The notes: generated from the letters alone by a model not told the origin. A DNA stretch of 64,000 nucleotides from Eutreptiella sp. 'Long Island Sound 2002' (GCA_964036045.1 OZ038380.1:167593872-167657871), one strand, 5' to 3'; positions 8,668 through 19,689 are shown, numbered from the stretch's first letter. Translations and numbers: made by a program.

Positions 8668-11600
8668 TTTATGCCTCCTCTCTCTGCGGAAGGCGGGCAG
8701 GTAACAGGGAACGGTAATGTACTGTCTTGGACCATGTGTCTGAAGTCTCCCACTTGTCGATGGTTTCGGACATTTTCAAAACCAAAAAAACATGTGCCTC
8801 AGCACATTGAGGCTGTATTTCTTTCTGTTCATTTCTCGGTGCATCCACTCTGTGGTTGCTTACCTGCTGAATCCCAGTTCATTGTGTTATGCACATGCTT
8901 GCACCACTTGCGACTGGTGTGTGGACATGCATCGGTTCACCAATCTTAGCGAGCAACCATTGCCGGGTAAGCCGGTTGGGCCCAGCCCCAGCGGCGCCCC
9001 TGTGCACGGCTCAGGAAAGCAGTCCAGGTCGTTGGGTGGGCGTTGGGTATATGGACCAACAAGTTTCTTTGGTCGTGGCAGGAGACCACCCCTGTGAAAA
9101 TGTATCAGTCAGAACTCCTCTCTCCGAGGAAGGCGGGCAGGTAACAGGGAATGGTAATGTACTGTCTCAGACCATTGTCTGAAGCGCCGAATACCCTCGG
9201 ACAGTTGTCGATGGTTTCGGACATTTTCAAAACTAAAACAAGAAAGGTGCCTCAGCACATTGATGCTGTAATTTGTTCTGTTCATTTCTCGGTGCATCCA
9301 TTCTGTGCTTGCTTTCCTGCTGAATCCCAGTTCATTGTGTTGTGTCCTTGTGCACATGCTTGTGCCACTTGCAACTGGTGTGCACACATGCAGAGGGCTC
9401 ACCAATTTTAGCAAGCAACCATTGCCGGGTAAGCAGATTGGGCCCGGCACCAGCGGCAGCACTGTGCACGGCTCAGGAAAGCAGTCCAGGTCGTTGGGTG
9501 GGCGTTGGGTATATGGACCAACAAGTTTCTTTGGTCGTGGCAGGAGACCACCCCTGTGAAAATGTATCAGTCAGAACTCCTCTCTCCGAGGAAGGCGGGC
9601 AGGTAACAGGGAATGGTAATGTACTGTCTCAGACCATTGTCTGAAGCGCCGAATACCCTCGGACAGTTGTCGATGGTTTCGGACATTTTCAAAACTAAAA
9701 CAAGAAAGGTGCCTCAGCACATTGATGCTGTAATTCGTTCTGTTCATTTCTCGGTGCATCCATTCTGTGCTTGCTTTCCTGCTGAATCCCAGTTCATTGT
9801 GTTGTGTCCTTGTGCACATGCTTGTGCCACTTGCAACTGGTGTGCACACATGCAGAGGGCTCACCAATTTTAGCAAGCAACCATTGCCGGGTAAGCCAAT
9901 TGGGCCCGGCACCAGCGGCAGCACTGTGCACGGCTCAGGAAAGCAGTCCAGAACGTTTGGGGGGCGTTGGGTATATGGACCAACAAGTTTCTTTGGTCGT
10001 GGCAGGAGACCACCCCTGTGAAAATGTATCAGTCAGAACTCCTCTCTCCGAGGAAGGCGGGCAGGTAACAGGGAATGGTAATGTACTGTCTCAGACCATT
10101 GTCTGAAGCGCCGAATACCCTCGGACAGTTGTCGATGGTTTCGGACATTTTCAAAACTAAAACAAGAAAGGTGCCTCAGCACATTGATGCTGTAATTTGT
10201 TCTGTTCATTTCTCGGTGCATCCATTCTGTGCTTGCTTTCCTGCTGAATCCCAGTTCATTGTGTTGTGTCCTTGTGCACATGCTTGTGCCACTTGCAACT
10301 GGTGTGCACACATGCAGAGGGCTCACCAATTTTAGCAAGCAACCATTGCCGGGTAAGCAGATTGGGCCCGGCACCAGCGGCACCCCTGTGCACGGCTCAG
10401 GAAAGCAGTCCAGGTCGTTGGGTGGGCGTTGGGTATATGGACCAACAACTTTCTTTGGTCGTGGCAGGAGACCACCCCTGTGAAAATGTATCAGTCAGAA
10501 CTCCTCTCTCCGAGGAAGGCGGGCAGGTAACAGGGAATGGTAATGTACTGTCTCAGACCATTGTCTGAAGCGCCGAATACCCTCGGACAGTTGTCGATGG
10601 TTTCGGACATTTTCAAAACTAAAACAAGAAAGGTGCCTCAGCACATTGATGCTGTAATTTGTTCTGTTCATTTCTCGGTGCATCCATTCTGTGCTTGCTT
10701 TCCTGCTGAATCCCAGTTCATTGTGTTGTGTCCTTGTGCACATGCTTGTGCCACTTGCAACTGGTGTGCACACATGCAGAGGGCTCACCAATTTTAGCAA
10801 GCAACCATTGCCGGGTAAGCAGATTGGGCCCGGCACCAGCGGCAGCACTGTGCACGGCTCAGGAAAGCAGTCCAGGTCGTTGGGTGGGCGTTGGGTATAT
10901 GGACCAACAAGTTTCTTTGGTCGTGGCAGGAGACCACCCCTGTGAAAATGTATCAGTCAGAACTCCTCTCTCCGAGGAAGGCGGGCAGGTAACAGGGAAT
11001 GGTAATGTACTGTCTCAGACCATTGTCTGAAGCGCCGAATACCCTCGGACAGTTGTCGATGGTTTCGGACATTTTCAAAACTAAAACAAGAAAGGTGCCT
11101 CAGCACATTGATGCTGTAATTCGTTCTGTTCATTTCTCGGTGCATCCATTCTGTGCTTGCTTTCCTGCTGAATCCCAGTTCATTGTGTTGTGTCCTTGTG
11201 CACATGCTTGTGCCACTTGCAACTGGTGTGCACACATGCAGAGGGCTCACCAATTTTAGCAAGCAACCATTGCCGGGTAAGCCAATTGGGCCCGGCACCA
11301 GCGGCAGCACTGTGCACGGCTCAGGAAAGCAGTCCAGAACGTTTGGTGGGCGTTGGGTATATGGACCAACAAGTTTCTTTGGTCGTGGCAGGAGACCAAC
11401 CCCGTGAAAATGTATCAGTCAGAACTCCTCTCTCCGAGGAAGGCAGGCAACAGGGAATGGTAATGTACTGTCTCAGACCATTGTCTGAAGCACCGAATAC
11501 CCTCGGACATTCGTCGATGGTTTCGGACATTTTCAAAACTAAAAAAAGAAAGGTGCCTCAGTACAATGATGCTGTACTTCTTTCTGTTCATTTCTCCTCG

Positions 11601-13235
11601 CATCCATTCTGTGCTTGCTTTCCTGCTGAATCCCAGTTCATTGTGTTGTGTCCTTGTGCACATGCTTGTGCCACTTGCAACTGGTGTGCACACATGCAGA
11701 GGGCTCACCAATTTTAGCAAGCAACCATTGCCGGGTAAGCCAATTGGGCACGGCACCAGCGGCAGCACTGTGCACGGCTCAGGAAAGCAGTCCAGAACGT
11801 TTGGTGGGCGTTGGGTATATGGACCAACAAGTTTCTTTGGTCGTGGCAGGAGACCAACCCCGTGAAAATGTATCAGTCAGAACTCCTCTCTCCGAGGAAG
11901 GCAGGCAACAGGGAATGGTAATGTACTGTCTCAGACCATTGTCTGAAGCACCGAATACCCTCGGACATTCGTCGATGGTTTCGGACATTTTCAAAACTAA
12001 AAAAAGAAAGGTGCCTCAGTACAATGATGCTGTACTTCTTTCTGTTCATTTCTCCTCGCATCCATTCTGTGCTTGCTTTCCTGCTGAATCCCAGTTCATT
12101 GTGTTGTGTCCTTGTGCACATGCTTGCGCCACTTGTGGACATGCATCGGTTCACCAATTTTAGCAAGCAACCATTGCCGGGTAAGCAGATTGGGCCCAGC
12201 ACCAGCGGCACCACTGTGGACGGCTCAGGAAAGGAGTCCAGAACGTTTGGTGGGCGTTGGGTATATGGACCAACAACTTTCTTTGGTCGTGGCAGGAGAC
12301 CAACCCTGTGAAAATGTATCAGTCAGAACTCCTCTCTCCGAGGAAGGCGGGCAGGTAACAGGGAATGGTAATGTACTGTCTCAGACCATTGTCTGAAGCA
12401 CCGAATACCCTCGAACAGTTGTCGATGGTTTCGGACATTTTCAAAACTAAAACAAGAAAGGTGCCTCAGTACATTGATGCTGTACTTCTTTCTGTTCATT
12501 TCTCCTCGCATCCATTCTGTGCTTGCTTTCCTGCTGAATCCCAGTTCATTGTGTTGTGTCCTTGTGCACATGCTTGCGCCACTTGTGGACATGCATCGGT
12601 TCACCAATTTTAGCAAGCAACCATTGCCGGGTAAGCCAATTGGGCCCAGCACCAGCGGCAGCACTGTGGACGGCTCAGGAAAGCAGTCCAGAACGTTGGG
12701 TAGACGTTGGGTATATGGACCAACAACTTTCTTTGGTCGTGGCAGGAGACCACCCCTGTGAAAATGTATCAGTCAGAACTCCTCTCTCCGAGGAAGGCGG
12801 GCAGGTAACAGGGAATGGTAATGTACTGTCTCAGACCATTGTCTGAAGCGCCGAATACCCTCGAACAGTTGTCGATGGTTTCGGACATTTTCAAAACTAA
12901 AACAAGAAAGGTGCCTCAGCACATTGATGCTGTAATTCGTTCTGTTCATTTCTCGGTGCATCCACTCTGTGCTTGCTTTCCTGCTGAATCCCAGTTCATT
13001 GTGTTGTGTCCTTGTGCACATGCTTGTGCCACTTGCGACTGGTGTGTGGACATGCATCGGTTCACTAATGTTAGCAAGCAACCATTGCCGGGTAAGCAGA
13101 TTGGGCCCAGCACCAGCGGCACCACTGTGCACGGCTCAGGAAAGGAGTCCAGAACGTTTGGTGGGCGTTGGGTATATGGACCAACAAGTTTCTTTGGTCG
13201 TGGCAGGAGACCACCCCTGCGAGACTGTATCAGTA
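8668..13235. repeat. Satellite array, ten units of 450-462 bp
   Basis: The unit word GAAGGCGGGCAGGTAACAGGG marks starts at about 8668, 9109, 9571, 10,033, 10,495, 10,957, 11,415, 11,873, 12,323 and 12,773. Spacings are 462, then 458, then 450 bp. The first unit is the most diverged. Units at 9109 and 10,495 match each other, as do 9571 and 10,957, giving a three-unit higher-order period of 1386 bp. Each unit has a cysteine-rich open segment and a GTAAGC...CAG segment of about 115 bp, but frames are broken in many units, so I do not call genes here. Confidence 0.9.
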
Positions 13236-13240
13236 GGTAC

Positions 13241-13727
13241 CCCCCCCCCCCCCGTGCCCAAGAACCACCTTGCGCAAGAACCAACCCCTGGTTCCGCGGT
13301 CAAATTCTCACATCACTTTTTTTACCAGGGTAGTGGGTTTTTCATGTTTCTGGTGGATGTAGGACAGCTATTCAGGTGTGCAGGACATCATTTCATGTGT
13401 GTTACTATGGGTCCCCCCATCAGGGGGGACCCTATCAGTCACTCACAGGCTCATGTTTGCTTTTGCACCACCTCTTCCATTCCTTGTTCTGTACCACAGA
13501 CGTTCCCATGTACGCTGCCGGTGAGTCTGTCTTCTATCGGCGATCTGATGGCTCTCTTGTTCCAGCCACTGTGTTGTTTTTTTTCCGCGGTACGGGGTTG
13601 CCCACGGCTGTGCGCAAGAACCAACCCCTGGTTCCGCGGTCAAATTTAGGGGGAAAAGTGTGCGCAAGAACCAACCCCTGGTTCCGCGGTCAAACATTGC
13701 TGGTTCTTGGGCACGGGGGGGGGGGGG
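13241..13727. mobile_element. F4 DNA transposon with perfect C13/G13 tips
   Basis: The element begins with 13 C followed by GTGCCCAAGAACCA and ends with TGGTTCTTGGGCAC and 13 G, which are exact inverted counterparts. It is flanked by TAC (13238-13240 and 13728-13730). The empty site in A' is at 37,176-37,178 (TGC, one substitution). Subterminal units containing GGTTCCGCGGTCAAA occur once on the left and twice on the right. The interior encodes the start of the tudor-like protein. Confidence 0.9.
13508..13573 (+). pseudogene. Tudor-like protein, first 20 or so codons
   Basis: ATG at 13,508 opens MYAAGESVFYRRSDGSLVPA followed by TVL. This aligns with the starts at 30,700 (MYPIGAHVWYHS) and 16,650. 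The frame then runs into the right subterminal repeats of the F4 element, so the protein is truncated. Confidence 0.45.
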
Positions 13728-13730
13728 TAC

Positions 13731-14254
13731 TGACTTGACCTACCCCACCAGCATCCGTAGCCTTTCAGGGACATGTGTTCGACCCCCCCCCCCCCTGTCC
13801 ATCGTCCATCTCCATGCTGAGTTGTGTAGTGGTAGTTGATGTCGAAGTAAGCTGCTGACCGAGGGCGATGAGATGACTGAAGCCAGACTATGCAACATTA
13901 GATAGCCCAATGGGCAAACTCACTCCAACATTCAGCACTGGTTTGAGCGTGACCACATAGCCTGTGTCAGGGGGGTATTGGTCGCTGAGTATCTCCTGCT
14001 TCACGACCCATGTCCATCTCCATCACTGGGGAGTTCCCAAGGAAAACAGTTCCATGTTTTGTGTGGTGGTTTTGCTGCACCGTTTTGGCTCTTTGCCTGT
14101 TTTGATGCAATAGGGGTCCCACTCTTATTGTGGGGACCCAATCTTCGTACAGTGTGGGTGCCCCTTAATCCCCTCTCCTGCTCTCGACTCCTTTCGCAGC
14201 TTCCATTAATCTCACTGCAGAGACTAGACGGCCGTTGCCGCACTGTGGACACTG
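13731..14254. other. Duplicated spacer shared with A'
   Basis: This matches 37,179-37,240 and 37,517-37,980. It includes a C run at about 13,786 where A' carries a 276-bp insertion. I see no gene. Confidence 0.5.
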
Positions 14255-15012
14255 TTGTGGTAACACCAAGGACATAGTCTCGCGTTCATTTACGATCACG
14301 GCCCGAGCAAATTTGTTCCCCAAGGGATGAACCGTAGTTTATGGATATAAACGATAGTTTATGATGCGGACTGTGTTTTGCAGTTGATTGTCTGACATAA
14401 TGGAGTATTGGGAAGGAGCATGGACCCTGATCCCCGAAGAATGAAAGAGAAGAACCCCCTTTAGTGCTGTGCTTGCTATGTGTTGAAGGGACAACCCAAA
14501 ACGGGCAAGTTCACAAAGAGGGACCGCAACTGTATTGCAGCAGGTGATCTGAAGAGACACAGCTCCATGACAGAGTGTCAGCATGGGGGATTGGTCTTTA
14601 ATGACAGCCTGGGTGGGTGTAGCCCATTTGGCCATGGCACAAAGGTGGGCACACCAGTGGAGTCTTTCAACTTGTACATCTGCGATGGTGTTGCCCCAGG
14701 TCGCTCTGCAGGTATACTCACGGTAACAATATAAGTAGCTCCTTCTTTATCAACCTCGAAACCCTGTCATTGAGAGGGGAAGAAGTTATGGTATGTTCAA
14801 GAGTGTACTTAGATCCTGAGATTGACTCGCACTGTTGTAAAACTATTGCAGCTTCGACAAAAAAAAACATGCACGATGGTGTTGCCATGGGCTACAACTG
14901 CTGGATATACTGGGGCCATATACCTGGGAGAGGGTGATTGGCCAGAGGATAGGAATCAAGACTTCTTCTTTGCTTGAGCTAATCTGAATTGGCAAGCTGT
15001 AGGTTTGATTCC
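14255..15012. other. Copy-A-specific insert of about 750 bp
   Basis: In A' the flanks are joined (at about 37,980). The insert starts near TTGTGGTAACACC and ends at GGTTTGATTCCCCC. It has no supported coding frame and no clear target duplication. The repeated words CGATGGTGTTGCC and GGATATAAACGATAG are present. Confidence 0.45.
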
Positions 15013-15049
15013 CCCGTGCCTTTTCATTTCTTGGTTGGATATTGAATGG

Positions 15050-15375
15050 GGGGGCGTACCGTGCGCTGTGCGCGCGCTGTGCGCGCGCTGTGCGAAAAGT
15101 TGGCCCTTCTCCACCACCGGGAGTTCGGTAAGTTCAGAAGATTGGAAGGATGTCATTGAATGGCTGCTGCAGTGGACGGGGCTATAGGGGGCAGAATTCA
15201 GGTCCCTGGGACCCATGGCAAGCATCAGATGTTTGAAATTTTGAGATTTGAATTGGTTGTGCATGATTCCGCAGGTGGGTGGTTTTCAGGGTTGTTACCC
15301 GGATAATCACCGTAATAATTGGCGCTGTGCGCGCGCTGTGCCCGCGCTGTGCGCGCGCTGTGCGAAAACGCCCCC
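15050..15375. mobile_element. F1 DNA transposon with matching empty site
   Basis: The tips GGGGGCGTACC and AAAACGCCCCC are inverted counterparts, flanked by TGG (15047-15049 and 15376-15378). The empty site with a single TGG is at 38,012-38,014 in A'. Inside each tip are three or four 11-bp units GCGCGCTGTGC. The 326-bp element has no coding capacity and is a miniature element. Confidence 0.92.
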
Positions 15376-15378
15376 TGG

Positions 15379-16559
15379 GTAACATGGATTTGGCTGTTCA
15401 GATGAGTTGTGTTTGCTGCATTTGGCGCTCGTGGGAGGTCATGGTTTTCAGTGGTGCCGGTATGGGTTCTCCCAGCCAAGGTGCATGTGCAAAGTCATCC
15501 CCTTGTGTGGTGATACTACCGCGGGCCTTGCCCTTGATGCACCGCGAGTATCGCTTGCGCTGCCCTTCTGCTCCTACACCCGGGAGCATCCACCTACTCC
15601 CCAACCATGCTCCCTTGGAGCAGGTCCCCGCCCCCGGACCAACCCTCCCTCACCCAGTTGGAGACCCATCAGGCTCCTTCCTTGCTGCCCCTGCAGCCCA
15701 TGCACGCCTCCCGCACCAGCTTCAAATCCTTCGTTTATGGATATAAACTATAGTTTAGGTTGACCGTATTTTTCAGCTGATTGTTTGTGACACATAACGG
15801 AGTTTGGGTAGGAGCATGGGCCTTGAACCCCGGAGAATGAAAGAGATGAACCCACTTGACTGCTGTGCATGTAATGTGTTGAAGGGACATACCTAAACCC
15901 TAGGGTAGGGCAACAACTCTCTGACCGCCCACAGGGTACCCCGCCCTCACGCAAATGGACGCCCGCACCCAGCCATTTTGAGAAGGGGTTCCCAATCAGA
16001 AAGTGCCTCTGGGAACCCCCTGGGGAGGTCCGAGAAGGCAAATACAAAAACGGCCCATTTGGGCCGTTTGGACCAGGACCGAAAATTTTCCGCATGTAGG
16101 CACCCAAGAGGCTATGAAAACACCCTTCGTCCAATTGGACCACCTACATGTGTTTGGTTTGGAGTCGGGGCCAACCCTATTGGAGAAGGGGGGGGGGTTC
16201 CCGCTACCCCCTTCTCGGTTTCACCGCACAACAAGCATGACCCTACCCCACTACGAAGAGGACTACGACGAGGATACGACGGTGGTGCGAATATGGATGG
16301 AAGTAGGGGTCGCCTCCGTGGTGGACCTCTACAAGACGATCAACTGGTCACCGACCAGAGCACGTCCCGGGCCATCAAAGACTCCAAACTACCTTGGAGC
16401 GGGGGACGCCACGTCGCCACTCTGTCTAGCGTTGTCTCCCATGAGGGCTACATTTTCGAATACCAATGCCCCACCGCAATGTACGACTACCTGTAGAAGC
16501 AGCTCACGGCCTTGAGCATTCCATACGTGGCCTTCCAAGGCACGGATCGCACTATATGA
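15379..16559. other. Duplicated region with decayed coding traces
   Basis: This matches 38,015-38,388, 38,610-38,855 and 40,576-40,900. The two copies have different middles (15,975-16,230 here; about 1.7 kb in A'). The right part has coding-like text (GYIFEYQCPTAMYDYL, then LTALSIPYVAFQGTD) broken by stops. It is probably the end of a dead gene of unknown family. The F1 element at 16,560 inserted immediately after it. Confidence 0.45.
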
Positions 16560-17378
16560 GGGGGTGTTGCCTGAACCGTGCGCGCACCGTGCGCGCACCG
16601 TGCGCGCACCGTGCGTCCTTTTGCGTATTCTGTGTCCACCAGAGCGACAATGCCTGAATCTGAGCTGCCCTGGCTTGTCGCCGGACTGCCTGTGTACTAC
16701 CACCGCTCCAACGGGGATAGGGTGTCGGCCACTGTCGTTGACCTTTCTCCAAGAGGTGGGCGTCGCGTCTCTATTCGGTACGAATTGGGTGGTGAAGAGG
16801 TCTTGTACGAGCATGCACCCGAGGAGCGGTTGGAGTTTGCAATTGTGACTGCTGAGAGCCCCGATTCCCCCCAACCTGTGCACCATGAGGCGCCGATGGA
16901 CGCTTTGCTGGAGCCCCAATTACCTGAAGTGGAAGCTGAAGCCCCTAGAATTGATGATCATGAGCCAGAATGCTGTGGCGGATGAAATTGAAATTCCCGT
17001 AACCCAACCAGTGTTGTCGCTTGTGTTGTCGCCTGTGCATGGTTTGTTACGGAGGTGCGTGCAAGGTGCAGAAATTGGGAGCCTGGAACCTGTGACAAGC
17101 ATCAGATTCAAAAAAAAAAAATTCCCGGTACGCCAATAGGGGCTGCAGGGTGCAGAAAATAGGACCCTGGAACCTGTGACAAGCATCAGACTAAAAATGG
17201 AAGAATCCTGGTATGCCAGTATGGACTGCAAGGTGCAGAAATCAGGACCCTGGGTGTGTTTCTATGGGGGCCATTCAACGGGGTACAAGTTGGGCAACCA
17301 TCCCAAAAACATTGAACCGTGCGCGCACCGTGCACGCACCGTGCGCGCACCGTGCGCGCACCGTGCGACAACGCCCCC
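16560..17378. mobile_element. F1 DNA transposon carrying the tudor-like gene
   Basis: The left tip GGGGGTGTTGCC and right tip GACAACGCCCCC are inverted counterparts, flanked by TGA (16557-16559 and 17379-17381). The empty site with a single TGA is at 40,902-40,904. Tandem 11-mers GTGCGCGCACC lie inside both tips (about 16,577-16,615 and 17,318-17,367) in the same direct orientation. At 819 bp it is the largest F1 copy and contains an intact small ORF. The segment at about 17,075-17,245 has imperfect repeats around the word CCTGTGACAAGCATCAGA. Confidence 0.92.
16650..16985 (+). CDS. Small tudor-like domain protein carried by an F1 transposon
   Basis: The 111-residue frame starts at the ATG at 16,650. 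Residues 12-60 form the repeated domain, with LPVYYHRSNGDRVSATVVDL, then RRVSIRYELGGEEVLY and APEERLE. The rest is acidic and proline-rich, ending ECCGG. The spacing of aromatic and hydrophobic residues fits a small beta-barrel of the tudor, SH3 or chromo kind, but no family is assigned. It is the only copy with both domain halves inside verified transposon ends. That position suggests an accessory protein of the element, perhaps guiding it to chromatin; this is inference. A start further upstream in the same frame would read through the 11-bp repeats and is unlikely. Confidence 0.5.
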   Translation: MPESELPWLVAGLPVYYHRSNGDRVSATVVDLSPRGGRRVSIRYELGGEEVLYEHAPEERLEFAIVTAESPDSPQPVHHEAPMDALLEPQLPEVEAEAPRIDDHEPECCGG

Positions 17379-17547
17379 TGAACGTCCTAAAGGGCCGGCC
17401 ACGGGATGAGCACGGCGATGCGCAGCCCATACAAGAGGTGGTGGACCTGGAGGTGGAAATCAAGGTGTCTCTGGAGCTGCTGGATTGAGATCAGACCCAA
17501 TCTCATCCCTATTTTCTGTAACACATCCCGCTGAACAAATACCAATT

Positions 17548-17866
17548 CATGGTGAGATTGCGTACCGACGCCGATGTCGCCATAGGATGATCACGAGTGC
17601 CGCCGATAGGTAGTGGGGATTCAACAATCATTGTCGGATGAGAACGAGTTCCACTTAGGGGCACTGGCAATTTGACAACCAATGCCGAATGGGATCACGT
17701 GCCACTTAGGGGCACCCGGGAATCGGCAACCTACGACGCGTACATCTTTGTTCCACTCTCGGGAACAGGCCAGCAGGCAACAAATGAGGGATTCTCCTTA
17801 ATGCCACTCATAGCCCCAAGAGATTCTTGGATTAGAGTGAGGGCTTCACACGTAGGTCCTAGATGA
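17548..17866 (+). repeat. Degenerate 51-bp (17-codon) tandem repeats
   Basis: About five units of 51 bp share the word TGCCACTTAGGGGCAC or its variants. In one frame they read as 17-residue units such as TTNAEWDHVPLRGTRES and ATYDAYIFVPLSGTGQQ. The open part is 17,672-17,866 (64 codons). In the two preceding units the Trp codon position is TGA. The copy at 41,065-41,389 has the same layout. No protein family is recognised. Confidence 0.55.
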
Positions 17867-17905
17867 TGATGAGGATCGGGCGTAGACAGACCAATTTGGT
17901 GGGAT

Positions 17906-19480
17906 CCAAAACCGGCGTGTTCAACGATCGGGCTTATGGCTCCTGCCGAAAATAGGTTGCGCCTGATCTGGGGTCCAATGACCACCCTAGAGAGGGCGGC
18001 TCACTGGATTCGACCACGATGGGTTCGATTGGAGACGCCATCGACCCCTGTCCGGCAAGATCTAGGGACGCAGCATGTAGCATGTAGTGCCCTCGGTGTC
18101 ACTTTCTACTACTGGCCATACACTGGCTCTAGTAGCGGTTCCCTCGTCGTCTGTCGACAAAGATGGTCCTCTGTGACCCTCCTCAGGACGAAGATCTATC
18201 CCCCCCCCCCGACCGATCTAGATTTGCCAACTAGTTTTTCCGGTTGACGGGCCGCGAGGGGAACTCTCGCGGATCCCGGATACCCTGGATGAGTGTTCAC
18301 CTAGGATTTAGCCCGGTTTTGCAGTCCTTGTCCGGTCAATGGAGTCAGGGCCGAAGAAGTCGTGAGGGTGCAGAGATGTCTGACAGGGAGCAACATACAT
18401 TTGCGACCTTGGACAACCCCCTCAATAGCACCTGAGATTTCAAGGCACACAGTCAGAAGTCGCTATGGGCCAAGGTGCTTATTCACGCCAAACAGCCGAA
18501 TCGCAGGGTAGCACATGCGCTGCGCCGTATGCTCACCCAGGCTTCGCATTAAGGGACGCCAATTGCCACCACCAATATGCTGATGTTAGTGTTGCCGGGA
18601 GTAAGTGTGCCGTATGCTACTTTTGTGGCACCTACACCTGGAATGCCCTAAGTTCACTAGCCTGCAAAAATGGCTTCCCCCTTCTTTTCATGCCGGTCAT
18701 TCTGAGCACGCATAGGCACTTTCCGACATGTAGGCCAACCCCTCTCCCATGAAATGGGCCTCGGTAATCCTGTAGTGCTCCCCCAAGACCTTTTTGTTCA
18801 TCGTTCAGCATTACGCAAACTCCCCTAGGCAGATCAGCAGGTGCCGTTGCTGCTACAGACATTGCAATAGCAGGGGAGAGAAGCAACTTGGATAGGCGGT
18901 TCCTCAAACAGACCACAGGTGGATGGCTCGTGGGTGGGGGGCTTTGGAGTATACTTTCCATCATGACCAAAGATGAATGTTTCAGAGTGTATACGAACTG
19001 GGAAAATTGGGAAAATTGCAGACCATGAGGTGAGAGGAGCTGAGGGCAGTGTCGAGGGCATTGAATGAAGTAACAATATTGAAGCCAGCCTCTACACTAT
19101 GTGGCTCCAAATATATTGTAGATGGGTGCAACTGCCAAGCCGCATAGTGGCGGCGCATTGACCAGAGGACCACGTTGGGCCGTGTTATTCACATAGATGT
19201 GTGGAAACAAATTCTTATTTTGCTGGAGGTTTACGGGTCCCATGTCACGATCCACCATGTCCCCTCACATTCAGGGTTAGCAGAAAATGATATTGTCAAT
19301 GGGTTGGCAGGGCAGGGCCGCATGAGAAGTCCATTGTGGACAGTGAACTCACAACTGTCGGAATCAGTAGCTAGGGAGCCAGAGGGAAACATAGACATAC
19401 AAATTTTGGGTATACGAGCACGCACACCACCTTCTGGGACACCGGAGCATACCACCCCCCCACCCCATGCCAATGCCCAG
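17906..19480. repeat. Block B, inverted copy at 48,590-49,925
   Basis: This segment, from the CCGG next to GGATCC to the C-rich tract at about 19,460, is found in reverse orientation at 48,590-49,925. The inverted copy lacks about 230 bp of the RNase H region and has about 130 bp extra in its G-rich part. The block holds a LINE 3' fragment. Confidence 0.8.
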
Positions 19481-19490
19481 ACCTGCAGGG
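18440..19490 (+). pseudogene. LINE fragment: thumb/zinc region and RNase H
   Basis: Coding text is spread over frames with shifts and stops. It includes SLWAKVLIHAKQPNRRVAHA, a split RNase H start (DGSW then GGFG), EELRAVSRALNEV, SKYIVDG, and VPSHSGLAENDIVNGLAG. These are the order and spacing of the Asp, Glu, Asp and final motif of the RNase H domain found in LINEs. The text resembles the RNase H of the LINE at 42.8-46.6 kb (both have NGLA then SPLW). Frameshifts make it dead. Confidence 0.65.
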
Positions 19491-19689
19491 CAAGGGTTAG
19501 AGACTAACCGGCACTGTGGTGGGTGCGAGCTGACCTCGATGTCCAGAGGAACAGTGCCAATGCACAGCCAGCAGCCACCTGGTGTGGTACAGAACTGGTC
19601 TACGCTGCAGTGCAGCAAGCAAAACACTGAACAATGTGGTTATGACCATGCGCCTGTGACACGGGGGCGTATGCGAGCCCAGTTTCCGT

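Larger units (their letters stand above)
1..17905. repeat. Segmental duplication, copy A
   Basis: This mosaic block matches 29,930-41,435 in the same order and orientation. By eye the matching segments are close to identical, but each copy has its own insertions and deletions. Copy A alone holds the insert at 101-540, the DNA transposons at 634-1950, 6718-7447, 13241-13727, 15050-15375 and 16560-17378, extra satellite units, and an insert at about 14,255-15,012. The right border lies near the GGATCC at about 17,902. Because copy A' keeps several empty sites, the block serves as an internal control for where elements inserted. Confidence 0.85.

Noticed and set aside
8668-13235. Many 84-175-codon ORFs in the satellite, on both strands
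   Set aside because: They recur because the unit recurs. Frames are broken by 1-, 4- and 5-base changes between units, and several overlapping frames are open at once.
16577-17367. Short direct repeats that could suggest a CRISPR array
   Set aside because: The 11-mers are contiguous, without spacers, and lie inside transposon ends of a eukaryotic genome.
4500-17378. The GC-tipped elements as introners (intron-generating transposons)
   Set aside because: Tips and 3-bp duplications are clear, but the ends do not provide GT and AG at the borders of the interrupted coding sequence, and no transcript data are available.
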